From the NCBI GenBank assembly GCA_963575745.1, contig CAUYUJ010014323.1:80455-144454 (forward strand): 64,000 bases of DNA. The letters run 5' to 3'. Under the pieces are notes generated by a model. It searched no databases. It was not told the DNA's origin and saw nothing but the letters and a program-made list of their open reading frames with translations. Made by a program: the position numbers and the translations under genes. Source of the DNA: Prorocentrum cordatum. Taxonomy: Eukaryota; Sar; Dinophyceae; Prorocentrales; Prorocentraceae. This document shows, one piece after another, positions 43,026 to 53,151 of the stretch (its first letter is position 1; each line of letters begins with the position of its first letter).

Positions 43026-44085
43026 CTCATCGGGCTCCAATGTGGCCCCGCTTCCCTGCCACTGGGGGCGGCGGTAACTCGCCGCAGGCCTTTTCGATAA
43101 TATGAAGGTTCGCAGTATGAGGAAACCATGCTTCTTGAACCAGAACGGCTACGTGGAGGAGGCGGAAGAGGATGAGGAGGAGGAGGAGGAGGAGACGGGC
43201 GCATCGATGCCCCCCACATCGAAGTGCGAGCCCGCAATCACACACAATCACAACATAGCTTTTGCGTTGGCAGGTGTTTCTGTGCAGGCCGTGACGCGGA
43301 TCATTACACAGGTGAGCTCTCAGAGTCTCGACTCCCAAGTGCTTGCACAGACGTGCAAATACGGATTGTGCGAGTCCAGAGGGTCTCCACGACCCATGCT
43401 GAAGAAAACTCATCTTCCGTCCGAACTACCAATGGCGTCAGATAACACAGTGTCTTTATTGCATGCCTCCTTCTCGCCACATCCTGTTGTTAAGGGCTTC
43501 CCGACAGGTATGCTCGCTGATGCCTCGAAATGGTGAGGTCCTTACGTGCGCTCTTCAGAACTGGCCCTGTGCAACACATTTGTTCCGTCGGCTGCCTGGA
43601 CCTCAACGGCTTGGCTTTCTGTACAGTGGAGGCCCGTCGACAAGAAACCTTCCACAAGAAACCAAACCCTAAGATCCCAGGATTTCCATTGATTTTTGGT
43701 GTGGGAGCGTCGCGCTTTCCACAGCAAAACCATCGAAACCCAAGAGGCTCAGGGCACCCTGGAGGCAAGCGGGGTGTTTCTTGGCATGGGCCCCCACTGC
43801 ATATGACTCTGGCGTCCCGCTCCACTGGCCTTGCGTGTCGCTCTTCGCCGGATGGCTGCTTGGATCCCTGACGCTTGACTTCCTACAGCTCCCCATGGCT
43901 TGCCGCCCCACTGGCCTCGTCTGCTGGACGTGGTCCATTGGCTGCTTGGATCCCCATGGCCTGACGTTCTATGTGTCACCGCAGCTTGCCCCCCAACCGC
44001 CCCTGTGGACTTCAAGCGCATGGGGCTCCATAGCCATATAGGGTTCTACGCTTGTGGGCTTCGCACACATACACACAGGGTTCCA
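43026..44085. other. Gene-free stretch with small repeats
   Basis: (GGA)n lies at 43157-43195. A segment of about 90 bp around CCACTGGCCT...GGCTGCTTGGATCCC is repeated at 43822-43870 and 43910-43955. No supported gene. Confidence 0.5.
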
Positions 44086-44153
44086 TACACATGGACTTCC
44101 ACACGCACACACATACACACGCGCACGCACGCACGCGCGCACACACACACACA

Positions 44154-44188
<35 letters not shown>

Positions 44189-44211
44189 GCACACACAGAC
44201 ACACACACACA

Positions 44212-44250
<39 letters not shown>

Positions 44251-44265
44251 GCGCACACACAGAAA
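44086..44265. repeat. (CA)n/(CGCA)n microsatellite
   Basis: About 180 bases of CACACA with CGCACGCA blocks. His/Thr-rich and Val/Cys-rich open frames here are artefacts. Confidence 0.95.
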
Positions 44266-44800
44266 CATACACACGGCGCTCCACACGGATAGAGGCTCGG
44301 CAAACACGGGGTTACACGCACGTGGGATCCCACACTTGCTGCATGAGTTAACAGTCTGCGGTCCACGAGCTGGCATCATCTGGACTGATCGTAAAATGTT
44401 GAGCTCTGGGCCTCCGTCCAAGTAACGGCGTGGCGCAAGCAGCGGGTGGAGGATTTAGATCCGCCTCCGCAAAGAAGCTGAACCCCAAGAATGTCATCTC
44501 TTTGGGAGGGCGACATTTCATTTCCGAGGCTTCCACTGGCCTTCCACCGGCAGAGTCGCCCCTCCTGTACTTCCTTCGGCCTTGCGCCAGCTTCCGCCGA
44601 GAAAAGATACCAACTCCTCGATCCCTCGAATGCGACGTAGTTTCTGGAACGCCCGAATGACGGCGTGGCACAAGCAGCAGGCCAGAGCCTTAGCTTGAAC
44701 CGACGCCCCTGCCCCATCGGAGCAAGAAGTATTCTGGTATTGGGGGGACGGGCACTAGCAGGACAACGACAGCGGCGGCGACGACAACTGGCAAGAGGAG
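44266..44800. other. Gene-free stretch with a short direct repeat
   Basis: ACGGCGTGGCGCAAGCAGCGG (44425) and ACGGCGTGGCACAAGCAGCAGG (44660) are direct copies about 234 bp apart. No supported gene. Confidence 0.45.
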
Positions 44801-45390
44801 GGGGAAGGGGGAGGGCGAGGAGGGGGGGTGGAGGAAGGGAGGGGAAGGCAGAAAGGGGAAGTGAGGAAGGAAGAGGAGGAGGAGGAGGCCCCTGGAGAAT
44901 TCAAACGGTCTCTGCGTGCTGCCTGATATATCCGCAGGTCTCCAGAAGCCCAAGAAGGCCAAACGACACTCGCAAGACATTCAACCACCTCCGAAACCAT
45001 GCCTCGAGGGCGAGGAAGGGGAGGAGGAGGAGGAGGAGGAAGAAGAGGAGGAGGAGGAGGAGCAGGAGGAGAAAGAGGAGGAAGAACAGGAGGAGGATGA
45101 GGAGGGGGAGGAGGGGGAGAATGAGAGAGGAGGAGGAAAAAGGAGGACGAGAAGGAGGAGGAGGAGGAGAAGAATGAGGAGAAGGAGGACGAGGAGGAGG
45201 AGGAGGGGGAAGGGCAGGGATATGAGGAGGATGAAGAGGACGAGGAGGAGGAGGAGGAGGAGGAGGAGGGGAAAGGGCAGGGAGAGGAAGAGGAGGAAGA
45301 GGAGGAGGAGGACGAGGAGGAGGAGGAGGAGGACGAAAAGGAGGAGGAGCCGCAGCAACAGCAGCAGCAGGAGAATTAGGAGGAGACGCA
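44801..45390. repeat. Long purine tract, GGA-dominated
   Basis: The plus strand is nearly all G/A at 44805-44890 and 45008-45378, mostly GAGGAG with AAGAGG and GACGAGG variants. It is one of the longest low-complexity tracts in the window and could form triplex or R-loop structures. Open frames are poly-Arg/Glu or poly-Leu/Ser. Confidence 0.95.
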
Positions 45391-45774
45391 AGGAGAAATG
45401 ATCAGAAGCGAAGAGCAAGGAGGAGCAACAACAACAACAACAATGTGGACGAGGACGTGACGGAGGAGAAGGACAGCAGTCTGTTCAATAACGTACCCGA
45501 AACGACTCCGCGGGTCCAGCCTGGCCGGCATTTCCAGCTGCGTGCAGCCGTGGCAACGGTAACCTCCAGAAGCGTAAACGACAAAACCTGTGCGACGACG
45601 ACGTCGACACCATCGGCGAGGATCAGGACAAGGACGAGGAGGAGGACGAGGACGAGGATGAGGATGAGGAAACAAGGAAAAGGAAGAGGAGGGTGACGAG
45701 GAGGAGCAGGAGGGAAAGGCCAGCCGAAACGCAGCACGACGAGGTTCATCGTCGTCAACTTGTTCACCAGGTGC
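45391..45774. repeat. AGG/GACGAGG-rich flank
   Basis: ACAACAACAACAACAA lies near 45426-45441 and GAGGACGAGGACGAGGATGAG at 45636-45670, with mixed sequence between. No gene. Confidence 0.6.
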
Positions 45775-46049
45775 TCATGCCCAGATCGAACAAGCAACCA
45801 CACAAGAGGAAACCATCGACGGCGGGCATCGTAGATGATGGTCCATATCTTCCTCGACCTGGCACTCGAATCCACGTGTGAGGCGCGCGCGTCCAGCGCG
45901 TCCATGCGGCAACTCGTGGGCCATGCCCCCGCAAGCGTTTTCACAACCCCCAGCGAACTCACGGCGCGGAGCTGCTGCCATCGGTCCTTCACGTCGCAGG
46001 GCACAGGCTCGCCATCCTCAGCCAGCCAAGCTTGCAGCCTCTTCCCCAT
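45775..46049 (-). pseudogene. LINE C-terminal fragment (zinc motif)
   Basis: One minus-strand frame from ATG 46047-46049 reads MGKRLQAWLAED, then VVKTLAGAWPTSCRM. A second frame then carries FECQVEEDMDHHLRCPP, a Cys...His-His...Cys arrangement. This resembles the conserved C-terminal region after the RT domain of LINEs (compare CIFGC...HYSLC at 30.2 kb). One frameshift separates the halves. It is an isolated remnant. Confidence 0.5.
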
Positions 46050-46493
46050 GGTCGCGTGAAAAGGAGTCGTCGGGTAGATTCGGGGCAGGGACTGGCAGAT
46101 CCCCCCCTGGACAGGCAGACTCCTCGACGCACCCCGCGCGCTGCTCGCTCTCCATGGCCCGCCGCGCGTTCGCAAGAGCAGCTGCTGAACGGGAGGACGA
46201 CGATGAGGCGGAGGCGGAAGAGGGGGCGGAGGAGGAGGAGGCGGAGGAGGAGGAAGAGGGGCTTTTTGCAGCAGCGCAAACAGCAGCCCACATGTGACCT
46301 CGGGGCGGGGCGAGAACCTCGAGGCAAACACACAGACGTACTCGTGCGCATTGGCCGGCCAATGTCAGAAACCAACCAGAGGTATCCTGGCTGGCACCGC
46401 ATCGGCAACGAGCACGATCAAATTGAGCTCGATCGCAGCCCGCTCGAGCTCGCGGCCGCGAGCAGGCGCTGGGCCACGGCTGCCCTGCGCAGC
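46050..46493. other. Spacer with a GGCGGAGGAGG tract
   Basis: A purine-rich segment at 46200-46262 encodes poly-Pro on the minus strand. No supported gene. Confidence 0.5.
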
Positions 46494-48297
46494 TCACGTG
46501 CACCCTCCACCTCCGAGGCCGAAAGGGGGGGGGGCTCGACGGAGGGAGCGGGGACCTCCTCCTCCTCCTCCTTGCGCCAGGGCCCCACGGAAACCGTGAC
46601 TCCGCTCCTCTTTGGGTGGGACCCCGCACAAGTCATCTTCCAAGCGCATCTTCGCCCCTGCGCCCCGAAAGAGGGGAGAGGCGAACACTGCTGGCGCAAT
46701 CCCCGCACTTGGCCACCGCCAGTGTAGTTCTTGCACCGAAGACAGATGAAAACAAAACTGTTGTCGCTGGCGTCGAAAAAACAGCACTCTGTGCCCCAAA
46801 CTCGCGAAAGCTGGAGCACCCATGCCGCGAATCCCGACACCTGGGCCTCCTTTGCAAAGCCCCGCGGTTGGCTCATCAGTCGACCGCGAACCACGAAAAC
46901 AACGAGCACACTGCCAGAACCTGCCAGTCCAGGCCCAAGCATGTCTCGGACCCAGCCCTTCGCTCCGCTGAGCTGGCACGGGGGTCCGCTCCACACCCGG
47001 GCCGAAGTCAAGGCAAGGCCAGAGTGGCATCAACCTAGCAGCTAGGAGCCCCACAGCTCTTGCCACAGCTAAAGAACGCTCCAAATCTTCCACCTGCTCC
47101 CCGTCAGGCTGGGGATGCAAAAACAAGGCCCTCTTGGCCGAAATATCAACAGCGTGGTTACCTTCGCGCAGATAGCGCCCCCAGCTATCTTCGGCCCCGT
47201 CCACATCGAGATGAGCCTTGACTTTGTGCGCGCTGCACTGCTGGGAGAACGCTCTGCAAAACTGGGCAACCCCAGCGTGCGAACGTTTGGGGGGGCACTG
47301 CTCGGCCCAAGGCAGACCATGGAAATCTACGCAGGCCTTGCAATCCACAAACAACTCGCACGGACCAGTCGGCCATTGCATCGCTATGGAATGCGCGTGA
47401 AACTCTGTCGCCTGCGAAGTCTGCGGGCTGGGTGGCCAAACAGGCCGACGGACACGCACGATCTTTAGACCCGCGTCGCGCTGCCAGAGGGAGAAGGCCC
47501 AACCCGCTCTGTCCAACTCGGGAACAATATTCTTACTGCAAGAACCGTCCGTGAAAATATCTCCTGAGAACACATCGTCAAGGGTGGCGTCGACACTCGG
47601 CTTGTTGACCCACTCAATATCAATACCTCCCGACTGCAACGGCCGAGGGAAATGCTCCGATGGGTGCAAAAAGACGCCGGAGCACGCGAGGGCGTCGTCC
47701 GCCTCCTCCGCCCACCTCCTAACCTTGACCTTCACCAAGTCCTCCCTCTCGGCCTCCACAGCCGTGCACTGCCACAATCGATGCCTAAGTGTGCCTGCGG
47801 CGTCGAAGCACAGCGGGCGCAGCACGCAGGAGAGGGCATAACCTAGGTCAGCTGCGCGCTGCTCAATGTAAATGGCGTTACAAAACAAGGCCTTCACACA
47901 ACCCTCTTGGGAGGGAGTGAGTCGAGAGCTCTGGGGCCAACGCAAGATCCCATCGACGCAAGCCCTCCCAGGCAAACCAAGTTTGGCCCCCAGGTCCCAC
48001 TCCAAACCCCTGATCACAGCCTTCTTCAAAAGCGTTTTGAATAGCTGAGGCGACACTGATGCCAGCACAATATTATCACCTTGGTCTGTCGCAATGGCAG
48101 CAAAGGAATCCATGGACCAAGGAATTCTCTCGCACGATTTCAGCAAAGCAGAGACGGGGCCCGAAACGTTTTTCCAGAGGCCCGACTCCCCACGGAAACC
48201 CGCCCCCCAAGCCTCTCTGAGCTCGGGAAGAGGAACCGCAAAATTCGCCGGCCCAACGGGCCAGAAGCGTGCTAAGATCTCCGGTAACTGGTTAACA
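46494..48297 (-). CDS. RNase H and C-terminal region of the decayed element
   Basis: Open from the insertion border (NQLPEILARFWPVG) to 46494. A zinc-like cluster (CVLRPLCF...HRLWQC) precedes RNase H: FTDGSCSKN (Asp 47547-47549), QATEFHAHS, LFVDCKA and GNHAVDISAK, so the four acidic positions are present. After it come HAWAWTGRFWQCARCF and GLCKGG, matching VCTRCF...GLAK in the intact relative. The last 80 or so residues are probably read-through. Confidence 0.85.
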
Positions 48298-48302
48298 ATT
48301 CT

Positions 48303-49128
48303 CTAGTTCGCGCGCGCGGGGCGGCCCCTGGGGGTCCACGGACGAAAAGTACCCCGGCAAGGTCCTGAGAGAGTCCCGGGAGGAGTCCCCCAGAGCGCTC
48401 CAGGAGCGCTCCATGAGCGCACCAACAAGGCTCCGAGACGTCCCCGAGAGCCCCAAGAAAGGCCAAGAGGCCCCCAAGAGGCCCCCAAGATGGTGCACGA
48501 GGGGTCCGACATGCCACAAGATCGCTCCAAGACGCCCAAGATAGCCCCCAGACGCCCCAAGAGGCCTCCAAGAGCACTCCCAAGAGGGCCCCCGGAGGCA
48601 AAATTCATTGTTTTTCCTTAGGTTTTTGAAAGATTTTGGAGCTTCCACCTTTTCGGTTCCCGACGCCCCAAGACGGCCCCAGAGGCCCCCAAGATCGCCC
48701 CAAGAGGGCCCAAGAGGCCCCCAAGTGGGCCCCAAGATGGCCCAAGAGGGCTCGAAGACGGCCCAAGAAGCCTCCAAGACGGTCCAAGAGGGCCCCAAGA
48801 ACACCCCCAAAGGGGCCCCAGAGAGGGAACACGAAACAAAAATTCGACCCTCGGCCCTAAGAAGCCCCTACGAGGCCCCAAGAGGTCCCTAAGAGGCCCC
48901 AAAAGGCCTCCACGAGGCCCTCAGGAGGCCCCCAAGAGTCCCCCAAGCGGCCCCAGGAGGCACCCCAAATGCCCCCCCGAGCGCCCCAGGAGTCCCCCAA
49001 GCGGCCCCAGGAACCCCCAAAGCGCCGCATTGACACCAGGCCCTCGGGCAAACGGCAGACATGAGACCGTATGGGCCGGCGGAATGAGCGAAGCGATTAA
49101 ATAATACAGACCACGGTGGGACATTCAA
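48303..49128. repeat. ~830-bp insertion of CCCCAAGAGGCC-type repeats
   Basis: The segment is built of GGCCCCAAGAGGCCCCCAAGA-type words and is mostly Gly/Leu/Trp- or Pro/Arg/Lys-rich in translation. It separates the conserved WAKEV ending of the RT part from the NQLPEILARFWPVG start of the next part, which would otherwise be adjacent. A core near 48600-48660 is less repetitive. Confidence 0.7.
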
Positions 49129-49130
49129 AC

Positions 49131-50710
49131 TTCCTTGGCCCATCGGACAATCGGCGCCACCGCCGCTAGCCAGCAGGGCTCCTGGTACGCCAGAAGCAAA
49201 CGCGTGAGGGATCGGCCTTTGCCGACGGTTGAAGCACAGACGTCGCCTGCCGACGGAAATTCAACAGCTCGAAATCCGTGACCCCGTGGATGTCGGCCCC
49301 AAACAAATTGCTGGCCATGGACCCCGACGCAAAAACCCGACGAGCCACACGGCTCCCGATAATAGGGCGAAGGCGGGCAAGCCCCCCACAAAAGGCCCTC
49401 GATTTCTTTCCCCTGGATTTAGCTTTGCTGGAGCGGCACTGTCGTCGACGCGGCTTGCCAGCAGCATCGCCCACACCTAAGTTGGCAGCGCTAGGCGCCA
49501 GCGGGCCAGCCAGGCCCCCGAGGCGCGCGCCGAGCTTCTGCCCCAGCAGCTTAGAAGAAGCAACGAGGGAACGTTTACCAGGATCGTCAGACACAATCGC
49601 GCCTACATCCTCCGAGAGAATCCCGTGGAGGGATCTCGCAGCAGGAGGGGGGTGGGCGAGAATGTACCCCGTCGATCCAGTGGCAGGCAATCCAGAATCG
49701 TCAATGTACAGCTTGAAATACACACGGCGCGGCAGCACCAGACGGTCCAGAGAGCCGATGGCGCACGCCCGAATGAGAGTGGTGGCGAATCCGCACCCCG
49801 CGATGATGCCCCTCGCGGCCCAGAAGGGCCCATCCGTGAATCCCGCCAATCTGAACCATCTGCTCTGCAAATACATGCAGATCGCAACTCTAGCAACCCC
49901 CGACGGAAACTCGAACTGCCTGCACCTAAACAAAAGCTTCCGAAGGCCGATCGTTTCATAATACTTGTACAAATCGAGCAACACCGTACCGCCTGACCTT
50001 TGTCAATGGCGCTGGATTCGGCGCGAAGCGACTGGCGCCAGACCGCGTCCTGGGCTCCCTCAAAAGGCCCCGCAGCGAAGTACTCCCTAGGGTGGGCGTG
50101 CCCCCATTGCTTGCGCAGGGAACGGCGGACTCGGCCGTGGGCCCGGTACAACGCACAAAAGGTACCTACAGGCCGAAACCCGACCGTCGCGTTTGGGATC
50201 AACGTGAGCAGAACAATGGCGACCTGACTGGGCAGCAGGGCAGCCATCTCCATGACAACGAAAATGCGAACCAGCCATTCCAAGGTATGATCACTCATCA
50301 TGTTAAAACGCCGCATGTGGAAACCGTCCGTAACAACCGGCGTTCTCCTTGAATCCGTCCGAGAAGGCTCGGACCGCCTCGACAGGCACACAGGGAAGCT
50401 CCACGTCCAAAACATCGCGGGAGAACCAATCCTGACTCCTCCCATCCCCCCAAAGATCAGCAAACTTTCTACTCTCGGCCTGCAGGAGCGAAAGAGGATC
50501 ACATACAATTTCCTTATCCGCGGAAAGGGTCGCGGTAGGATGCCACTTGGTGGCCCCCCTGGCAACCGCGTGCACTCTCCTGGCCCCCCTGTCCCGCCTA
50601 TAAAGGATCCACTCCCTGAAACTCCTCGCCCCCTCCTTTCGAGCCTGTTCCTCCAGCACGGCCGCCGCCGCCTGGAATTCAGAATGCAAGGAATGGAACT
50701 TGGCCAGCAA
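49131..50710 (-). pseudogene. Divergent reverse transcriptase of the decayed element
   Basis: The N-terminal part is read in 50303-50710 and 49990-50345 in two frames (MLAKFHSLHSEFQAAAAVL; HTLEWLVRIFVVMEMA). From 49984 the RT core follows: motif A LLDLYKYYETIG (Asp 49973-49975), motif B IIAGCGFATTLIRA, motif C FKLYIDDSGL (49697-49702), then SLVASSKLLG. The ending LLLAYQEPCWLAAVAPIVRW is in another frame and stops at the insertion border near 49131. Confidence 0.82.
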
Positions 50711-50728
50711 CGGCTCCGAGGCCGTCTC

Positions 50729-52060
50729 TTACATGGGCATGCCCAGGAGGACAGCTTCCAGCCTGTCCTTAAACACAACTTGGGCTCCTAAGACCGCGAC
50801 AAGATGGACAGGGGCCTGCTGCAGGGAGGTCAGGATCCTGCACAGGCCCTTCTCGCCCTCAGCAATCCAATGTCCTAGACAGTCACCGTAGATTCCACCA
50901 AGCCATCTACGCGCAAAAAGCTCTGACGCCTCGGGCTTGGGTGGGCTGGGCAAGGTGGGCTTCCAAACCAACTCGGGGGGGCGGCCCATCATGCCAAACC
51001 TCGGGGGCGACGCCCCCGTGGCCGCGGCCACATCTTTTTCCGCGCCGTCAGCCCGGAGCTTGCAAGCCCTATCCAGGCACCCCTGGGCCACCGAAGAATC
51101 CCCACCCCTCGCAGCTCCTTGGCAGCCCTCGAGCACCACAATGAGGGCACGGGCGCGGGGAACAGAATCGACAACGAGCACAGGGGGGGGGGGGGGGGGG
51201 CGCATTCGGGGGAAGCGTCGGAGGCTGCCGAAAGGCCAACGACTTCAACCTCCCCACCTGGGGGTGCAGCTTCACTTGCACAGGGCAGTGCGGGGACAGG
51301 CAAGACTCCCGCACTGCCGTGGCGGCAGCGACCCCTTTCGAGATCCCCGCGCTAGCCAAGAACAAATCAAACTGCTTGAGGCCAGCCGAGGATCGACAGG
51401 CGTGCTCCCCCGTGGCCAAGAGGATCAAGTTTTTGGCCTCCTGAGCACCCAACCCCAACACCGTGCCAGGCTCCACGTCGAAATCCCCCCCCGACAACAA
51501 AAAACACTCCAACCCCAGGGTATCCCCCAGGGGGCAGGTGTCAGAGAGCAACGTGAGGTTTCGGTCCGAGAGGTCCTCACAATCGTGGAAATACGCCGAG
51601 ATCATGAGGAGAGGCCCAGCACCAGGAAGCTCAACAATGGCAGCGACAGCACGAGCCCGCGCAACTTCGTGGCCAGACAGAGGAGCACGTAGTCCAAAAA
51701 CACTCCGCACCAGAATGGCTGCGCCCCCCCCGACGGCCCTCCCCCAGGTCCAGTCGTAGCAGCCGCCCACAGGGACTTCCAGCCGTTTCTGGTCGCCCAG
51801 CTCGAGGCAGACGGAATCTGAAAATCGAACTGCTTGTGTTCTTGGAGGAGTATCACATGAGCTGTAGTCTTCTCCAACCACGCCTGGCCCGACCCCCAGC
51901 CTGACACGTTGCAGGTCTCGATTGTCGGGCAAAAACTGCCCGTAGGAAACGTAGAAACATCAATGGGCTCGGTCAAAGCAAGGCTCCTGGACACAAAACC
52001 CGAGGCTAGAGAGGTGACTGTTTCCTCTGCCTCGGCGGGGCTCCCAGGGGCGCTATATAA
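50729..52060 (-). pseudogene. Endonuclease (EEP) region of the decayed element
   Basis: Motifs in order are TIETCNVSGW, ILLQEHK, GGGAAILV, LLSGGDFDVEP and LSPHCPVQV, matching the N, E, central-strand, GDxN-like and terminal H motifs. Frame changes coincide with G runs: one at 51722-51729, one in the 18-base G run at about 51182-51200. A TAA at 50729 then stops the frame, which resumes in phase after it. Confidence 0.75.
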
Positions 52061-52252
52061 GGGCTCGGAGAAGCACGATGATGACGAAACGATGATGACA
52101 ATGAGTATGACGATGGTGATGATGCGGATGGTGATGGTGACGGGGGTGATGATGATGGTAATGGTGGGAATGGTGATGTTTATGATGATGCTGCTGATGA
52201 TGATGCTGATAATGAATGATGCTGATGATGATGATGATGATGAGGTATGAGA
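52061..52252. repeat. GATGAT/ATGGTG microsatellite
   Basis: Plus strand GATGATGACG, ATGGTGATG and similar words make Met/Asp-rich or Ile/Val/Thr-rich frames. It lies just upstream of the endonuclease remnant. Confidence 0.9.
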
Positions 52253-52324
52253 TCCCCCCCGTGCCTGGCCAGAAATCTCTACAGCGGAACTGTGCGAATT
52301 GTCTCGGTTGCGCGCGTGCCCGAG
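52253..52324 (+). repeat. 72-bp direct repeat, copy 1
   Basis: GATCCCCCCCGTGxxTGGCC, then CTACAGCGGAACTGTGCGAA, TTGTCTCGGTTGCGCGC. A near-identical copy lies 240 bp downstream. Confidence 0.85.
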
Positions 52325-52492
52325 CTTCGTGCTATCTGAGAGGTGCCGAGGCCACGCCACAACGACCCCTGAAGCCAGAAAAAGTTAATTCAGCACAGGG
52401 TGGCACGCGGGTGGGCGCGCTTGAAATTTGCGGAGCAAGAACGGCCATGGAACGAATCAGACCAAGGCGACGCAAACATTTGAGTAGGTCAG

Positions 52493-52564
52493 TGATCCCC
52501 CCCGTGGATGGCCACAAATCTTTACAGCGGAGCTGTGCGAATTGTCTCTGTTGCGCGCATGCTC
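52493..52564 (+). repeat. 72-bp direct repeat, copy 2
   Basis: Second copy of 52253-52324, with TTACAGCGGAGCTGTGCGAA and TTGTCTCTGTTGCGCGC. The intervening 170 bp are not obviously repeated. Confidence 0.85.
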
Positions 52565-53151
52565 CCGGACCGCGCCACAAAGACCCTATCTTGCCCTACC
52601 TGGCACCTGGCCGCTTCATGCCTGCAAACAGTTCACGGCGAAACGAACTCTCGGAAACCCGGGCAGTTCCGAGGGGGGAGATCCACGAGCATAATCACTT
52701 TGTAAGAGGCAATGACAGGCGAGAGTACGGGATCGCACCCGGCGGGCCGAACTCGACGCGCCCACGAGGGCCGCCGTTCCCCGCGGGAAAACCCTGCGAA
52801 AGACCGAGGGCCCACATATTGTCGCGGTTCGCTCGACGATATCCGAACCTACAGGGCGACGCAAGACGATGTCTCCCATCGCACATGTTCACGAGTTGCT
52901 GAAACGAGGCGGATTGCGCGCCATCGCTGTCTGATGAAAAAATGGCTAGGCAAGGACACGAGATACTCAAACATGTATGGATCATTCGAGCTAGTGCGAC
53001 GCTTGCTTTACCCTCGCCTAATCTCGGCCAGACCAACAAAACGCCACGGATGCAACGAGAAGAAATCCACCTGACAACACGGCTGTACACGATGGCGTCG
53101 GCCAGCAACGATCCGTTTACAGTTGCGCTGTGGCCTGAGCTGCTGAAATCG
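52565..53151. other. Gene-free stretch
   Basis: Open frames on both strands lack motifs. No repeat or RNA gene is recognised. Confidence 0.4.

Larger units (their letters stand above)
46494..52060 (-). mobile_element. Decayed RT/RNase H retroelement related to the intact one
   Basis: Order on the minus strand: endonuclease (52060-50729), RT (50710-49131), foreign insertion (49128-48303), connection and RNase H (48297-46494). It shares the unusual RT motif B and the C-terminal CxRCF motif with the intact ORF at 37438-42399, so both belong to one lineage. Confidence 0.82.

Noticed and set aside
44052-44351. His/Thr-rich protein
   Set aside because: Direct translation of the CA microsatellite.
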